Assembly (NCBI RefSeq): GCF_009833095.1
Contig: NZ_QRCB01000009.1
Span: 124,001-188,000 of the forward strand
Reading direction: 5' to 3'
Source of the DNA: Nitrosomonas sp. JL21
GTDB lineage: Bacteria > Pseudomonadota > Gammaproteobacteria > Burkholderiales > Nitrosomonadaceae
Length of the DNA stretch: 64,000 nucleotides
In this document: one piece after another, positions 15,960 to 27,418 of the stretch
Layout: every line of letters begins with the position of its first letter
Numbering within the stretch: the stretch's first letter is position 1
Program-made: the position numbers and the translations under genes
Notes under the pieces: generated by a model
Seen by the model: only the letters and a program-made list of their open reading frames with translations
Databases searched by the model: none
What the model was told of the DNA's origin: nothing

Positions 15960-17207
15960 GTGTCCCCGTATGAACTCTTCATTGGTCTGCGTTATACGCG
16001 CGCCAAAAAACGCAATCATTTCATCTCTTTTATTTCGCTCATTTCACTTCTTGGCATCACGTTGGGCATGACCGCGCTCATTACCGTAATGTCGGTGATG
16101 AACGGTTTTCAGAAAGAAGTACGCGCCCGGATTCTAGGAGTCGCCTCGCATGTCCAGATTACCAGCATGCACGGTAAACTGAGCAATTGGCAACAGACTA
16201 TTGAAGAAGCCAGCAAGCACAGCGCCGTTGAGGCTGCCGCTCCCTATGTCAGCGCGCAAGGCATGCTGTCGCACAATCAGGTTGTGCAGGGCGTGCTGGT
16301 GCGCGGCATTTTGCCCGATAGGGAAGATCAGGTCGCCAATTTTGCCAAGACCATGGTGAGCGGCCAGCTTGATCACCTGGTGCCGGGAGAATTCGGTATC
16401 GTGATCGGCATGGAATTGGCGCGCACGCTGGGAGCGTTCACCGGCGACAAGATCACCTTGATTTCACCGCAAGGCCAAGTTACGCCTGCTGGTGTCCTGC
16501 CACGCCTGAAGCAATTCACCGTGGTCGGGATTTTTGAAATCGGCCATTTCGAATATGATTCCGGCCTGGTGTTGATCCATATGGCGGATGCACAAAAACT
16601 ATATCGCATGGACAACGATGAAGTATCCGGTGTGCGCTTGAAATTGCATGACTTGTTTGCCGCACCGCAAGTTGTTAGTGAATTGCCGGCACTGCTGACC
16701 ACCGATAGTTTCATCAGCGACTGGACTAAGCAGCATGCCAATTATTTTCGTGCCATTCAGATTGAAAAGCGCATGCTGTCTCTGATTCTGGCATTGATCA
16801 TCGCGGTCGCGGCGTTCAATATCGTCTCCACCCTGGTCATGGCGGTTACCGATAAGCAATCGGATATCGCGATTCTAAGGACGCTTGGCGCCAGCCCGCG
16901 CAGCATCATGAAGATTTTTATCGTGCAAGGAACCTTCATCGGCGTCTTCGGCACGATCCTCGGCGTTGCAGGCGGTATGCTGCTGGCCTATAACGTCGGA
17001 GAAGTGGTGGCCTTCATCGAGTGGTTGCTGAATGTTCAATTCCTGTCGCGCGAAGTATATTACATCAGCAAGATCCCAACCGATCCACAAATGACGGATA
17101 TTTCCACCGTCGCGATCACCTCGTTTATTCTGACTCTGCTGGCCACCCTCTATCCCAGCTATCGCGCCTCCAAGGTCAATCCGGCCGAGGCTTTGCGCTA
17201 TGAATGA
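15960..17207 (+). CDS. lolC: Lipoprotein-releasing ABC transporter permease LolC/LolE
   Basis: The 415-residue inner-membrane subunit of the Lol system detaches mature lipoproteins from the inner membrane and passes them to LolA. Family features are the start [18 protein letters not shown], a first membrane helix at about 25-45, a large periplasmic domain to about residue 265, and three C-terminal helices ending [17 protein letters not shown]. It starts with GTG. The end overlaps lolD by 8 bases. LolC and LolE are hard to separate without a second copy. Confidence 0.93.
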   Translation: MSPYELFIGLRYTRAKKRNHFISFISLISLLGITLGMTALITVMSVMNGFQKEVRARILGVASHVQITSMHGKLSNWQQTIEEASKHSAVEAAAPYVSAQGMLSHNQVVQGVLVRGILPDREDQVANFAKTMVSGQLDHLVPGEFGIVIGMELARTLGAFTGDKITLISPQGQVTPAGVLPRLKQFTVVGIFEIGHFEYDSGLVLIHMADAQKLYRMDNDEVSGVRLKLHDLFAAPQVVSELPALLTTDSFISDWTKQHANYFRAIQIEKRMLSLILALIIAVAAFNIVSTLVMAVTDKQSDIAILRTLGASPRSIMKIFIVQGTFIGVFGTILGVAGGMLLAYNVGEVVAFIEWLLNVQFLSREVYYISKIPTDPQMTDISTVAITSFILTLLATLYPSYRASKVNPAEALRYE

Positions 17208-17889
17208 TGCCGTTCTTGCCTGCCGGGGCTTATTCAAGCAATTTTCACAGGGGGATGTGGTTGTACCGGTATTGAAAGGCGTCGATCTCACACTGAGCAA
17301 AGGCGAAATGGTTGCGATCGTGGGCACCTCCGGCTCGGGAAAAAGCACGTTGCTGCATGTACTCGGCGGGCTTGATGCGCCAACTCGCGGAGAAATCGAC
17401 ATTCTCGGCCAAGACATCGCCCGCATCAATGAGGAAGAACGATGCCGCTTACGCAATAGCTCGCTGGGATTCATCTATCAATTCCATCACCTGCTGCCGG
17501 AATTCAGCGCCTTGGAAAATGTCGCGATGCCGCTGCTGATTCGCCGCATGCCCCCCCGAGAAGCGTATGACCGCGCAGCGGATATCTTGCAGCAAGTGGG
17601 TTTGAGCCACCGCCTGACCCACACGCCAGGCGAATTGTCCGGCGGCGAACGCCAGCGCGCTGCCGTTGCCCGCGCATTGGTCACGCAGCCAGCGTGTATT
17701 CTGGCCGATGAACCAACCGGCAATCTCGACCGACACACCGCCGAAGCAGTCTTCGACCTGATGCTGGAACTGAACCATAAAGTCAACGCCAGTCTGATCA
17801 TTGTCACTCATGATTCACGATTGGCTAATCGTGCGCAACGGGTCAAGCAATTGATGGATGGAACTCTGCGTGATATCTCCAATGCATGA
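17200..17889 (+). CDS. lolD: Lipoprotein-releasing ABC transporter ATPase LolD
   Basis: This 229-residue ATPase powers lipoprotein release with LolC/E. Walker [10 protein letters not shown] is at residues 42-50, the signature LSGGERQR near 148, Walker [10 protein letters not shown] near 168, and the switch histidine in VTHDSR near 203. Length and motifs are normal. It overlaps the permease gene by 8 bases, so the two are co-transcribed. Confidence 0.95.
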   Translation: MNDAVLACRGLFKQFSQGDVVVPVLKGVDLTLSKGEMVAIVGTSGSGKSTLLHVLGGLDAPTRGEIDILGQDIARINEEERCRLRNSSLGFIYQFHHLLPEFSALENVAMPLLIRRMPPREAYDRAADILQQVGLSHRLTHTPGELSGGERQRAAVARALVTQPACILADEPTGNLDRHTAEAVFDLMLELNHKVNASLIIVTHDSRLANRAQRVKQLMDGTLRDISNA

Positions 17890-17954
17890 TCCTCATGCCG
17901 GCAATTTTGTGCAAATAACCTTTATGTTCATTGATTTGATGTGACAGCTCGCGT

Positions 17955-19667
17955 ATGCGTACCTTACTAACGTACATCATGGTATTCCCCCGACGCAGCA
18001 TCATCGTGCTCGTTGCACTGCTGATTGCCGGTGTCGCCGAAGGATTGAGCTTAACCGCCTTGTTGCCTTTATTATCGATCGCTGTCGGTGAGTCCGGCGA
18101 TAACAAGGATTCCGGCATCGGCAAATTCATGGAGAAAGCGCTGCAGGACATCGGCATCGATCCAACGCTGGATACCATTTTAATCATCATCGTCGGCGGC
18201 ATGTTCTTCAAGGGAATCGTGCTGCTATTGGCCAACCGCCAGGTCGGCTATACCGTTGCGCATGTCGCCACCGCGTTGCGCCTGGATCTGATCGAAGCGT
18301 TGCTCGCCAGCCGCTGGCAATACTATTTGCGCCAGCCAGTCGGTTCTCTGGCAAACTCCATTGCCTCGGAAGCCTACCGCGCAGCCAATGGCTTTGAGCA
18401 TAGCGTCAATGTCTTGGCGCTGGCGATCCAAGTGGTGGTCTACGCCATCGTGGCGCTGTTCATTTCCTGGGAAGCCACATTGGCTTCGCTGGTGATCGGT
18501 CTGTTTCTGTTGATCGTGTTGAATCGCCTGGTCAGCGCAACCCGTCGGGCCGGCACCAAACAGACACATCTGCTGCGTTACTTGTTGACATATTTATCGG
18601 ACGTGCTCAGCTCGGTAAAATCATTGAAAGCGATGGCGCGGGATAACGTCGCCGACGCCATTCTACGCGAGCAAACGCAGCAACTGGAAAAAGCCACGCG
18701 CCGCGAAGTCATGAACCGGGCCGCGCTCACGGCCTTGCAGGAACCCATACTTGCAGCTTTGACCGCCAGCGGATTATATATCGCACTGGTGGTGTGGGAA
18801 CTCTCTCTGCCTGAAGTGATGCTGATGGTCTTTCTGCTGACGCGCATTCTTGGACTGCTGAATAAAACACAACGCCGGCATCAGCAACTGGCCGCACAAG
18901 AAAGTGCCTACTGGGCTTTGCGCAAGGCTGCGGAAGAGGCGCGCACGGCAGCGGAAAGAACCACGGGAACACTCGAGCCGACATTGCAGAAAGGCATCAG
19001 CCTGCAGCATGTCAAATTTGATTATGGCCAGAAAACCATTTTCAAGGATCTCACGATCGAGATTCCGATCAATTCATTCACCGCAGTCATGGGATCTTCC
19101 GGCGTCGGTAAAAGCACATTGCTGGATTTGCTGTGTGGCTTGACGGAACCGCAATCCGGCGAAGTGCTGATCGACGGAATATCCCTGCATGACATCAATT
19201 TGCGCCAATGGCGCCACATGATCGGATATGTATCGCAGGACACCGTGCTGTTGCACGATACGGTCATGAGCAATATCCTGGTAGGTGAGCCGGCATTGAC
19301 GCCTGACGATGCGGTACGCGCCTTGAAACAAGCCGGCGCATGGGATTTTGTCAGCGCTTTGCCGGAAGGATTGCAGACCGTCGTGGGCGAGCGCGGCGGC
19401 TTGTTATCCGGCGGTCAACGGCAGCGCATCGCCATCGCCCGCGCGCTGGCGCATAACCCGTCCTTCCTGATTCTGGACGAACCCACCAGCGCATTGGACC
19501 CCGAAAGCGAACGCATCATCTGCGAAACCCTTCAGCAATTGTCCAAAAACCTGACCATCATCGCCGTTTCCCATCAACCGGCGGTGATCAACGCTGCCGA
19601 CCGCGTATTCATCCTTTCGAATGGCACGGCAGAGCCGCTGTCGCAACTTCCAACTCAAGTTGAATAA
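17955..19667 (+). CDS. ABC exporter, fused membrane and ATPase domains
   Basis: This 570-residue half-transporter has an N-terminal membrane domain with about six helices to residue 320, then an ATPase domain. Walker A is GSSGVGKST near residue 378, the signature [16 protein letters not shown] near 480, and Walker B FLILDEPTSALD near 500. It resembles lipid or glycan exporters of the MsbA type, but the substrate is not evident. It lies 65 bases after lolD on the same strand and near the surface-glycan genes, which is weak context. Confidence 0.85.
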   Translation: MRTLLTYIMVFPRRSIIVLVALLIAGVAEGLSLTALLPLLSIAVGESGDNKDSGIGKFMEKALQDIGIDPTLDTILIIIVGGMFFKGIVLLLANRQVGYTVAHVATALRLDLIEALLASRWQYYLRQPVGSLANSIASEAYRAANGFEHSVNVLALAIQVVVYAIVALFISWEATLASLVIGLFLLIVLNRLVSATRRAGTKQTHLLRYLLTYLSDVLSSVKSLKAMARDNVADAILREQTQQLEKATRREVMNRAALTALQEPILAALTASGLYIALVVWELSLPEVMLMVFLLTRILGLLNKTQRRHQQLAAQESAYWALRKAAEEARTAAERTTGTLEPTLQKGISLQHVKFDYGQKTIFKDLTIEIPINSFTAVMGSSGVGKSTLLDLLCGLTEPQSGEVLIDGISLHDINLRQWRHMIGYVSQDTVLLHDTVMSNILVGEPALTPDDAVRALKQAGAWDFVSALPEGLQTVVGERGGLLSGGQRQRIAIARALAHNPSFLILDEPTSALDPESERIICETLQQLSKNLTIIAVSHQPAVINAADRVFILSNGTAEPLSQLPTQVE

Positions 19668-19689
19668 ATTGCGATATGAGCTGTCGTAC

Positions 19690-20260
19690 TTATTGTTTAC
19701 AGTTTGCTATCGCAATCAGGCTCAACGAATTGGGCAAGAAAGAATCAAACCCGCACATTCTAAGATCCTGTTCAGTCCAGTGTGAGCGGTGATTTTCGAA
19801 TGGATTCGCAGTGACTTCTTGCTCGATGAAATCCTTGGGCGTACTCACCAGGACGGTGCCGTTGCAGACTCGCTGACACTCTTTCAAGAAGAGATTGCCT
19901 TGCTCTTTGTCGAAGTGTTCCAAAATATCGATAGCCAGTACCAAATCGTAGATTCCGGCTTCCAGAGTTGGCAGGACTTCCAGCGCATCGCCGATGAATA
20001 GGTTGGTATGCATATTCATGCACTGCATTGATATACCCCGGATAACCTTCTATTCCATCAATTCTGATTTTCCATTCATGTTTGTCGCGCTGGCGCGCAT
20101 GAGCGCCGTTAATTTCAAAAAGATTGATATTTTCCAAGTTTGTGCGTAGCAAAAACCCGTATTGCCCCATTCCAATGCCGACATCAAGAATTGTGGCAGG
20201 ATTCTGTTGCTCGGCATAACCCACGATAGTGCTGAGCTGATTACTATAACTGAATGGCAT
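19690..20260 (-). pseudogene. Class I SAM-dependent methyltransferase, frameshifted
   Basis: The start at 20260 opens MPFSYSNQLSTIVGYAE, then the SAM motif ILDVGIGMGQYGFLLR, and continues to GIEGYPGYIN and HEYAY. From about 20005 the sense continues in another frame: NLFIGDALEVLPTLEAGIYD and LAIDILEHFDKEQG to the stop at 19690. The two halves form a normal methyltransferase if one base near 20003-20010 is removed. No slippery sequence is present, so this is a broken gene or a sequence error. The substrate is unknown. Confidence 0.75.
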
Positions 20261-20429
20261 ATTTCCCCTAAAGATCAGTGCAGAAAGTTTCTGCCCGCGC
20301 AGATTATCAGCGAATTGATGATGGTGACAACTGGAAAAAGAGAGTTGACCCATCCGGACTATTCATTTTTCGTCCTCATGGGTCAATAATGATTGAGCAA
20401 CGTCGTCGATTTGTCGCTGCTGGTCATGC

Positions 20430-21521
20430 TTATATCGAGTTCGCGGCTTGCTCGTGCTGATGCGGAAACAGATCAAGGCGGCGCGGCTTGATGAATACTT
20501 CGTCACCTTTTGCCAATTGTAATTCACGAAAACGTTCCTTGCTGATCTCCACCTGGATGGGCGTGATATCTTCATCGTTTTTACGCACCAGCTCCAACCG
20601 AACGATAGGCCCGACTGATAAGATGTGCACGACCAGCGCTGCCATGGCCGCTTCACCGTTCTGAACGCGTTCAACCTCGATTTCATGCGGCCGCACGTAG
20701 GCAATCGCGGTCATTTCTTCCGCTTCGGCATGCTCTGGCGCTGCGACGGCGATATCGCCGATCCAGGCATGGCCGCGATGCAAGCGGCTGTGGAACAGAT
20801 TCACATTGCCGAGGAATTCATACACAAAAGGACTGGCGGGTTGTTCATACACTTCATCCGGTGTGCCGATCTGTTCAATACGGCCTTCATTCATTACCAC
20901 AACACGGTCGGCGACTTCGAGCGCCTCTTCCTGATCATGCGTCACAAACACACTGGTGATATGCATGTCATCGTGCAATCTGCGCAGCCACGAGCGCAAT
21001 TCCTTGCGCACCTTGGCATCGAGTGCGCCAAACGGCTCATCGAGCAGCAGTACCTTAGGTTCCACCGCGAGTGCCCGGGCCAGTGCGATGCGCTGGCGCT
21101 GCCCACCGGAAAGCTGGTGCGGATAGCGGTCTGCCAGCCAATCCAGTTGCACCAGATGCAGCAATTTCATGACGCGGTCGCGGATTTCAGCATTGGAGGG
21201 ACGGAATTTCTTGGGGCGCACGCGTAAACCGAACGCCACGTTCTCAAAAATCGTCATATTACGGAACAGTGCATAGTGCTGGAATACAAAGCCGACCTGG
21301 CGCTCGCGCACATGCTGGTCGGTCGCGTCTTCACCGTGGAAAAGCACCTGGCCGCTGTCAGCGGTTTCAAGCCCTGCAATGACGCGCAGCAGGGTGGTTT
21401 TTCCGGAACCGGAAGGCCCCAACAACGCCAGCAATTCACCGGACTCAACCTGCAGGCTGACCTCATGCAATGCAGTAAACGTGCCAAAATGTTTGGAAAG
21501 ATTCAGGACTTCAATGCTCAT
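20430..21521 (-). CDS. cysA: Sulfate/thiosulfate ABC transporter ATPase CysA
   Basis: This 363-residue ATPase drives sulfate import. Walker A is at 35-42 (GPSGSGKT), the signature LSGGQRQR near 135, Walker [13 protein letters not shown] near 157, followed by a C-terminal TOBE-type regulatory domain ending in [11 protein letters not shown]. It overlaps cysW by 4 bases and is last in the leftward operon. An AGAGG ribosome-binding site precedes the ATG. Confidence 0.95.
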   Translation of the reverse strand: MSIEVLNLSKHFGTFTALHEVSLQVESGELLALLGPSGSGKTTLLRVIAGLETADSGQVLFHGEDATDQHVRERQVGFVFQHYALFRNMTIFENVAFGLRVRPKKFRPSNAEIRDRVMKLLHLVQLDWLADRYPHQLSGGQRQRIALARALAVEPKVLLLDEPFGALDAKVRKELRSWLRRLHDDMHITSVFVTHDQEEALEVADRVVVMNEGRIEQIGTPDEVYEQPASPFVYEFLGNVNLFHSRLHRGHAWIGDIAVAAPEHAEAEEMTAIAYVRPHEIEVERVQNGEAAMAALVVHILSVGPIVRLELVRKNDEDITPIQVEISKERFRELQLAKGDEVFIKPRRLDLFPHQHEQAANSI

Positions 21522-22396
21522 TCGAAACCTCTTGGGGTGTGTCGTTGTTTAATGCGGAGCTCGATCAATGTTTTCAGCACGAGGGTCACTAACGCCAGCA
21601 ACGCCAGCAGCGAAGCCACTGCAAACGCCGCCGCAAAATTGTATTCATTGTAAAGAATTTCGACATGCAGAGGCATGGTATTGGTACTGCCGCGGATGTG
21701 GCCGGACACCACCGACACCGCTCCAAATTCACCCATTGCGCGGGCATTGCACAGGATTGCTCCGTACAGCAAACCCCATTTGATGTTGGGCAGCGTCACT
21801 TTATAGAACGTCTGCCATCCACTCGCACCCAGGACTACTGCCGCTTCTTCCTCTTCCGTGCCTTGTGCCTGCATGAGCGGAATCAGTTCTCGTGCAATGA
21901 ATGGCACGGTCACAAATACCGTCGCCAGAACGATGCCAGGCACCGCAAAGATGATTTTCATGTCGTGTTCAGCCAGCCACGGTCCAAACCATCCCTGCAA
22001 ACCGAACACCAGCACATAAATCAATCCCGATACGACCGGCGATACCGAGAAAGGCAGATCGATCAATGTAATCAGCAGGTTCTTGCCGCGGAACTCAAAC
22101 TTGGCGATCGCCCATGCCGCGGCAACGCCAAACACCAGGTTCAAAGGCACAGCAATTGCCGCCACCGTGAGCGTCAATTGGATCGCAGAAACCGCGTCCG
22201 GGTCGGTGATCGCAGCCAAATACACTTCCACCCCTTTTTTGAAGGCCTCATAAAATACCGAAATCAGTGGAATGAACAAAAACAACGTCAGAAATACCAG
22301 CGCCAGTCCGATCAAGAACCAGCGTACCCACGTGGGCTCCTGCGTCGCGCGTTGTATGCGCGTACCAGCCGGTAGAGGAAATGTCATTGCAGTCAT
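21518..22396 (-). CDS. cysW: Sulfate ABC transporter permease CysW
   Basis: The 292-residue membrane subunit has about six helices and the binding-protein-dependent transport signature [17 protein letters not shown]...[11 protein letters not shown] (EAA loop) that contacts CysA. It pairs with CysT to form the sulfate channel. The ATG at 22396 has AAGGTG 8 bases upstream. It overlaps cysA and follows cysT by 12 bases. Confidence 0.95.
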   Translation of the reverse strand: MTAMTFPLPAGTRIQRATQEPTWVRWFLIGLALVFLTLFLFIPLISVFYEAFKKGVEVYLAAITDPDAVSAIQLTLTVAAIAVPLNLVFGVAAAWAIAKFEFRGKNLLITLIDLPFSVSPVVSGLIYVLVFGLQGWFGPWLAEHDMKIIFAVPGIVLATVFVTVPFIARELIPLMQAQGTEEEEAAVVLGASGWQTFYKVTLPNIKWGLLYGAILCNARAMGEFGAVSVVSGHIRGSTNTMPLHVEILYNEYNFAAAFAVASLLALLALVTLVLKTLIELRIKQRHTPRGFE

Positions 22397-22408
22397 CAAT
22401 AAATCACC

Positions 22409-23242
22409 TTATGTTTTACTACTGCGTCGCCGACTCCACCATTGCAGCAGATTGATAATCAGCAACAAAATAAAAGAAATCACCAGCATCACCACCGATA
22501 AGGCCGTAGCGCCGGCATAATCGTACTGCTCCAGTTTGGTGATGATCAGCAGCGGTGTAATTTCAGAAACCATCGGCATATTGCCGGCAATAAAAATCAC
22601 TGATCCGTATTCGCCGATTGCGCGCGCAAAAGCCAGCGCAAAACCGGTCATCAAGGCCGGGAACAGCGCCGGAAAAATGACCCGAGAAAACGTTTGCCAG
22701 CGATTAGCACCCAATGTCGCTGCGGCTTCTTCCAATTCCGCCTCGATGTCTTCGAGCACCGGTTGCACCGTGCGCACTACGAACGGCAGACCGATGAACG
22801 TCAGCGCCACGAAAATGCCCAGCGGCGTGAAGGCTACTTTAATGCCCATGGGTTCGAGAAATTGGCCGATCCAGCCATTCCCTGCATATAACGCAGTCAA
22901 TGCGATCCCGGCTACCGCTGTCGGCAATGCAAACGGCAAATCGACCAATGCATCGATGATCCGTTTACCGATAAAGTGATACCTCACCAATACCCATGCC
23001 ACTAAAAGACCAAAAAAGGCATTCACCATCGCCGCCGCAAATGAAGCGCCAAACGTCAATCGATATGACGCCATCACACGCGGGGCCGTGACTATCGTCC
23101 AGAATTCCGGCCACGTCAGCTCAGCCGTGCGAATGAACGCAGCCGACAGTGGAATCAGGACGATTAAACTTAAGTACAGCAACGTAAAGCCGAGCGCCAA
23201 ATTAAAGCCCGGCAAAATGCTGTGTTGTTTGAAAGTACTCAA
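22409..23242 (-). CDS. cysT: Sulfate ABC transporter permease CysT (CysU)
   Basis: This 277-residue permease has six helices and the EAA loop [17 protein letters not shown]. It is the partner of CysW. The start appears to be TTG (23240-23242), immediately after the stop of a 30-codon frame, with AGAGGT inside that frame as ribosome-binding site. Translation is probably coupled to the short frame. Confidence 0.93.
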   Translation of the reverse strand: MSTFKQHSILPGFNLALGFTLLYLSLIVLIPLSAAFIRTAELTWPEFWTIVTAPRVMASYRLTFGASFAAAMVNAFFGLLVAWVLVRYHFIGKRIIDALVDLPFALPTAVAGIALTALYAGNGWIGQFLEPMGIKVAFTPLGIFVALTFIGLPFVVRTVQPVLEDIEAELEEAAATLGANRWQTFSRVIFPALFPALMTGFALAFARAIGEYGSVIFIAGNMPMVSEITPLLIITKLEQYDYAGATALSVVMLVISFILLLIINLLQWWSRRRSSKT

Positions 23243-23335
23243 TTAGAAACCTCTGTTGGTTGATCGGTATGCATTCGCCAGCGTTCTGGCGGCTACATCA
23301 CCCAATGCGGTATGCGCTTGATCAATATCTGTCAT
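23243..23335 (-). pseudogene. 30-codon remnant resembling the N-terminus of SrpI encapsulin
   Basis: The frame encodes 30 residues. It starts MTD and contains AL-x-DVAARTLANA at positions 10-22. From memory, family 2A encapsulins (SrpI) begin with a very similar stretch: MTD, then AL, DVAAR and LANA. The next residues diverge and the frame stops directly before the cysT start. SrpI shells store a cysteine desulfurase and are linked to sulfur starvation, which fits the operon. I infer an internal deletion that left the start and tail of an srpI gene. Chance similarity cannot be excluded. Confidence 0.5.
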
Positions 23336-23445
23336 TTATTGTTTTCCTAAATTAATGAATCAACACAATGACGAGTGATGTCAACACCACTTGTCAGCAT
23401 GAATGGAAGTAACTTATTACCCAGAATTGGTCATGTTTAGGTTTG

Positions 23446-24279
23446 TTAATGAACTTCTGTTTCTGAAACTGGCAATACTTCAATCATGGTGATTGCCCGC
23501 AATGGTTCACTCAATAAATTGCCCTGCAAATAATCCGCATCCGTACGCAGGACAGCCGCTAATTGCCGGGAAGTTTCCAGGTCTCTGACCAGCAATTTGG
23601 CGCCAAAGCTATGTATGGTGTCCGTCAACTCGGTGATTGCGTCATGCTGGATCAGATCGCTCGCCTCGATGCGCACGATGTCGGGATACAAACTACCCAG
23701 TTCCACCATCCATTCGCTTTGCGTCCCGCTGTAATTGGCCGCAATCTGATAGCCGCGGGAGCGATAATTGGTGATGACATGCTGCAATAATTTCCAATTC
23801 CGGTTCACAATGGCTGGTATTCCAATCACTATCCGCGATGTTTTCACACCGATCAGATCGAGAAAATTTTCAAATGCGCGGCCATGATCGTCCTTGACGC
23901 TTTCCAGCAAACGCGGATGCACATCGACAAATAAATGATCGATTTTGGACGCATTGTTGAAATAATAATTGAGCGCATGAATTGCCCGGCATAAGCGATC
24001 CAATTCAATGAGCTGATCATCCTTGGATGCCAGCGAAAATACCTGCCAAGGCCACAGCGCGACATCGTCATTGGCCTTGGAACGTATATACGCGGCGTGT
24101 CCGATGGTTCGGTTATGGTTGATGCTGAAAATGGGCTGAAAAACGCTGGTGATTTCGCAATGATAAAAAAAGCCGCTTATCCAACCTTGCTCAGTCCGTC
24201 TTAAGGAGTAATCGGTGGCCGATTGAATCAGTTCAAATTCATCGGCAGCAGTAAATGGTGCACTTGCTGATGTATTCAT
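23446..24279 (-). CDS. Degenerate EAL-domain protein in the sulfate operon
   Basis: The 277-residue protein keeps the EAL fold: FQPIFSINHNRTIGHAAYIR at the start, LFVDVHPRLL, and QGNLLSEPL at the end. The catalytic motifs are altered: EAL reads AAY, the metal-binding glutamate of the IEITE strand is absent (IVIGIPAI), and DDFGTG is replaced by NYSGTQ. It is therefore unlikely to degrade cyclic di-GMP and may act as a sensor or protein partner. The ATG at 24279 has GGAG 7 bases upstream. Confidence 0.8.
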   Translation of the reverse strand: MNTSASAPFTAADEFELIQSATDYSLRRTEQGWISGFFYHCEITSVFQPIFSINHNRTIGHAAYIRSKANDDVALWPWQVFSLASKDDQLIELDRLCRAIHALNYYFNNASKIDHLFVDVHPRLLESVKDDHGRAFENFLDLIGVKTSRIVIGIPAIVNRNWKLLQHVITNYRSRGYQIAANYSGTQSEWMVELGSLYPDIVRIEASDLIQHDAITELTDTIHSFGAKLLVRDLETSRQLAAVLRTDADYLQGNLLSEPLRAITMIEVLPVSETEVH

Positions 24280-24330
24280 GGGACGATCTCCAGATACGAT
24301 GATGTTGTAATGGATCAATGGTCGGATTCA

Positions 24331-24678
24331 TCAATGGAATCGCTGAAACTGATCGTTTTTGTTCTCACAAGCACGATCCCAACAATAATCCGGATCTGTC
24401 TGATCGATATGCTGCAGCTTGTGCTTCAACTCATTGACTGAACGATGGCAAAAAACCAGGGGAATACCGCGCTGTTTAGCTTTTTCCTTGATGGAAAGCG
24501 CAAGCCGATGACTGACATAATCACAAATCACGACCACCAGACGAATCTTGTTCGGCAATGAACGTTTATTGAATTCTTTTTTGCGGCCATCCCAATGTTC
24601 GATCTGCATCGAATGCTGATGGGTAACGAGATGTTTGAATGATGTGATGTAGTCACCACCGACAATGAGAATAGCCAT
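24331..24678 (-). CDS. DUF2325 family protein
   Basis: The 115 residues start MAILIVGGDYITSFKHLV and contain VVVICDYVSHRLALSIKEKAK and PLVFCHRSVNELK, the pattern of DUF2325. The function of this family is not established. It lies between sbp and the EAL protein and has AAAGGA before the ATG, so it belongs to the operon. A histidine- and cysteine-containing end (CWDRACENK) may bind metal. Confidence 0.75.
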   Translation of the reverse strand: MAILIVGGDYITSFKHLVTHQHSMQIEHWDGRKKEFNKRSLPNKIRLVVVICDYVSHRLALSIKEKAKQRGIPLVFCHRSVNELKHKLQHIDQTDPDYCWDRACENKNDQFQRFH

Positions 24679-24719
24679 ATTCAGTCCTTTCGTAGGCGCG
24701 CCGAAGCGCGCTATTACCT

Positions 24720-25724
24720 TTACTTCAGATAAATCTGATCAAATGTGCCGCCATCGGCAAAATGTGCTTTATGGGCGTTTTTCCAGCCGCCGAATGCCTC
24801 GTCGATCTTGAATAATTCAATCTTGGGAAACTTCGCGGCGTGCTTTTCAGCAACCTTCTGATTGGTGGGACGGTAAAAATGCTTGGCTGCGATTTCTTGT
24901 CCTTCTTCGGAATAAAGATACTCGAGATAGGCTTCGGCGACTTTACGAGTACCCTTTTTATCGACGACCTTATCGACGACCGCGACCGGTGGCTCCGCCA
25001 GGATGCTTATTGAAGGAATGACAATCTCGAATTTATTCGCGCCATATTCCTTCAGCGCGAGAAATGCTTCGTTCTCCCAAGAAATCAGTACATCGCCGAC
25101 CCCACGCTCAACAAATGTCGTGGTTGAACCGCGCGCACCTGAATCCAAAACCGGCACATTCTTGTAGATATTCGAGACGAATTCCTTGACTTGGCTTTCG
25201 TCGCCGTTGAATTTGCGAGTGCCAAACTGCCATGCCGCCAGATAGTTCCATTGGGCGCCACCCGAGGTTTTCGGGTTCGGGGTAATTACGGCGATGCCGG
25301 GTTGCGCCAGATCATCCCAGTCCTTGATGCCCTTCGGGTTGCCTTTGCGCACCAGGAAAATGATGGTTGACGTATAGGGTGTGCTATTCAGCGCAAGGCG
25401 TTTTTGCCAATCTTCCGGCAGCAGTTTGGCTTTTTCGGCAATGGCATTGATATCATTGGCGAGGGCCAGCGTGACCACATCGGCTTCCAGCCCATCGATG
25501 ACGGAGCGGGCTTGCTTGCCCGAACCGCCATGGGATTGGCGGATGACCACTTTTTCATTGTTTTGCGCTTGCCAATGCTTGGCAAAAGACGCATTGAATT
25601 CCTGATACAGCTCGCGGGTCGGATCGTAGGAAACGTTCAGCAAGGTTTTTTCGGCCAGCACTGTGTTGCTGATCAGCAAGCTCGCGGTAAACAAACTTGT
25701 CGTTAGCCAGATTTTCATTGTCAT
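24720..25724 (-). CDS. sbp: Periplasmic sulfate-binding protein
   Basis: This 334-residue protein has a Sec signal peptide (cleavage expected near VLAEK) and the Sbp/CysP fold: [28 protein letters not shown] and the late [10 protein letters not shown] and YRPTN motifs. It captures sulfate and delivers it to CysTWA. The ATG at 25724 is chosen because AAGGAG lies 6 bases before it. An upstream TTG (25739) is less likely. Confidence 0.95.
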   Translation of the reverse strand: MTMKIWLTTSLFTASLLISNTVLAEKTLLNVSYDPTRELYQEFNASFAKHWQAQNNEKVVIRQSHGGSGKQARSVIDGLEADVVTLALANDINAIAEKAKLLPEDWQKRLALNSTPYTSTIIFLVRKGNPKGIKDWDDLAQPGIAVITPNPKTSGGAQWNYLAAWQFGTRKFNGDESQVKEFVSNIYKNVPVLDSGARGSTTTFVERGVGDVLISWENEAFLALKEYGANKFEIVIPSISILAEPPVAVVDKVVDKKGTRKVAEAYLEYLYSEEGQEIAAKHFYRPTNQKVAEKHAAKFPKIELFKIDEAFGGWKNAHKAHFADGGTFDQIYLK

Positions 25725-25750
25725 TACATTCTCCTTCAAGATTATGTGGG

Positions 25751-27418
25751 TTACAAAAGACTGATTAACACTTCAAAGTACAAGAAATCGGTATTGCCTG
25801 AGCGTTGATCCACGCAAGGGTGCACGCCGCTGGTGTCGCAATGCGGCGCCGCAGCGATACGGTTTTTCACAAACTCACCCGCAGTGAAGTGGGTATAGCC
25901 GAGGATAGTATTAATTCGTGGCGTGGGCTGATAACGAATCCGCCCTTCAAAGGAGTGGCCACCGAAATCGCCACTTTGGCCGGTGCGGTCACGGTTGAAT
26001 CCGGGATCTTTAATGGTGTTGCTGATGTTACCGTCGAGAATATCGAACATGCGGTCAGTTTTACTGGCCAGCCAATATCCACCATAGCCCATTTCAAACC
26101 CCAGTTTTTGGGTTGGCTGAAACTCAAACCTGATTTTAGGCGCTTTCAAGTTTTCATAGATCACGTAATGATCGGCAGACCACGGGCGCGCAAACCCAAA
26201 GAACCGGTCAAAGCGGTTGTCAACATTATCAGTCGGATTCTTATCACCCGAGGCATAGCCATAAAACAAGTTAACACGTGGCTTCCAGGCATGGTCAAAA
26301 GTTTTTCCGAGTTCAATGGTATAGCCATGCGCATCCACGCGGTTGGTGCCACTGAAACCCAACTGATGGTTGTAGCTGACATCGAAATCAAAGTAGTGAG
26401 CAGCCTTGCCATAAATCCGAAAGCCGGGCATGTGGATCTGGCGATCAAGCCGGTTGGTAGCGGTAAAACCATTCGGGTCAGCCGTTTGCTTCTGGCCCAT
26501 GTAATAAGCTTGCAGAGTAGCTATGTCAGACCATCTTCGCAACGTTCCGATTGCGCCGAAAAACCATAAATGATCGTTGGCTTCATCGAATTTGGTTTGC
26601 AGGCGTCTAACCGGCTGCATGCCGAACAGATCCAATTCCCAGTCATTGGCTTCCTTTCCCAAATTCAGACGAAAACCTTCAAAGGTATTGGTGGTGTTGC
26701 GCCATTCATTGCGCGCAATAAAACGACGGTCAGTCGCCTCATACGCCATGCGCCCTACACGGAAACGGATCGGCCGGTCATTGCCGCGATCATCGACCCC
26801 AAGTGCTTTCTTGAAATTCAATTCACCATACGCATTCAACAGATCGAACTCATTTCTTTCCTGATCGGTAATCGCATGTTTATTGTTGTACACGCGTGAA
26901 TCCTGAAACTCGACCGCAAAACGGAAGGGATCCAGAATATTTTTTATCCCAATCCAGGCGCGATTGCGTAAAAAGAACGGATTATCCTCGCCGCCCTCAA
27001 TACGCCGTATGTCATTGTTACGCCATTCGTATCGGGTTCGGTGCTCCAAACCGATATCCAGCCAAGTGATATCCTTGAACGCTTCGACGCCGATATCGCT
27101 CAGTTGGCGAACGTAGCGGGGCGGATCAGAATCAGGATTGGTGGCATAGCTGTTGGAACGCTGATGATAGCTGGTCGGCTTCTTAACTTCAGCCACTTTT
27201 TTTTCCGGTTCGATTGCCGGCAATGATTTTTCTTGCTCGGATGGTTTATTGCCTAACGGTTTGCCCATATCAACAGCCATCTGCTGCGCTACTTGCACGA
27301 AATGCTGCTGCATGGCTTGAAAATCTATCGTTGTTTTTTGATCAGATGATGCATTTGCAGTGGCCATCGTCAGTACGCTCAATGCCACAATGTGAATTAA
27401 AAACCTAAGAAACTGCAC
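25751..27418 (-). CDS. Outer-membrane porin, alginate-export type
   Basis: The 555-residue protein has a signal peptide (residues 1-23) and a probable periplasmic linker with repeated charged residues. From about residue 110 there is a beta-barrel of the alginate-export (AlgE-type) family with alternating aromatic strands ending [10 protein letters not shown]. It starts with GTG and has AGGAG upstream. In this operon it probably lets sulfate or a sulfonate through the outer membrane. The substrate is inferred only from context. Confidence 0.8.
   Translation of the reverse strand: MQFLRFLIHIVALSVLTMATANASSDQKTTIDFQAMQQHFVQVAQQMAVDMGKPLGNKPSEQEKSLPAIEPEKKVAEVKKPTSYHQRSNSYATNPDSDPPRYVRQLSDIGVEAFKDITWLDIGLEHRTRYEWRNNDIRRIEGGEDNPFFLRNRAWIGIKNILDPFRFAVEFQDSRVYNNKHAITDQERNEFDLLNAYGELNFKKALGVDDRGNDRPIRFRVGRMAYEATDRRFIARNEWRNTTNTFEGFRLNLGKEANDWELDLFGMQPVRRLQTKFDEANDHLWFFGAIGTLRRWSDIATLQAYYMGQKQTADPNGFTATNRLDRQIHMPGFRIYGKAAHYFDFDVSYNHQLGFSGTNRVDAHGYTIELGKTFDHAWKPRVNLFYGYASGDKNPTDNVDNRFDRFFGFARPWSADHYVIYENLKAPKIRFEFQPTQKLGFEMGYGGYWLASKTDRMFDILDGNISNTIKDPGFNRDRTGQSGDFGGHSFEGRIRYQPTPRINTILGYTHFTAGEFVKNRIAAAPHCDTSGVHPCVDQRSGNTDFLYFEVLISLL

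Noticed and set aside
20003..20010. Programmed frameshift in the methyltransferase gene
   Set aside because: There is no slippery heptamer or downstream structure, so a simple lesion is more likely.
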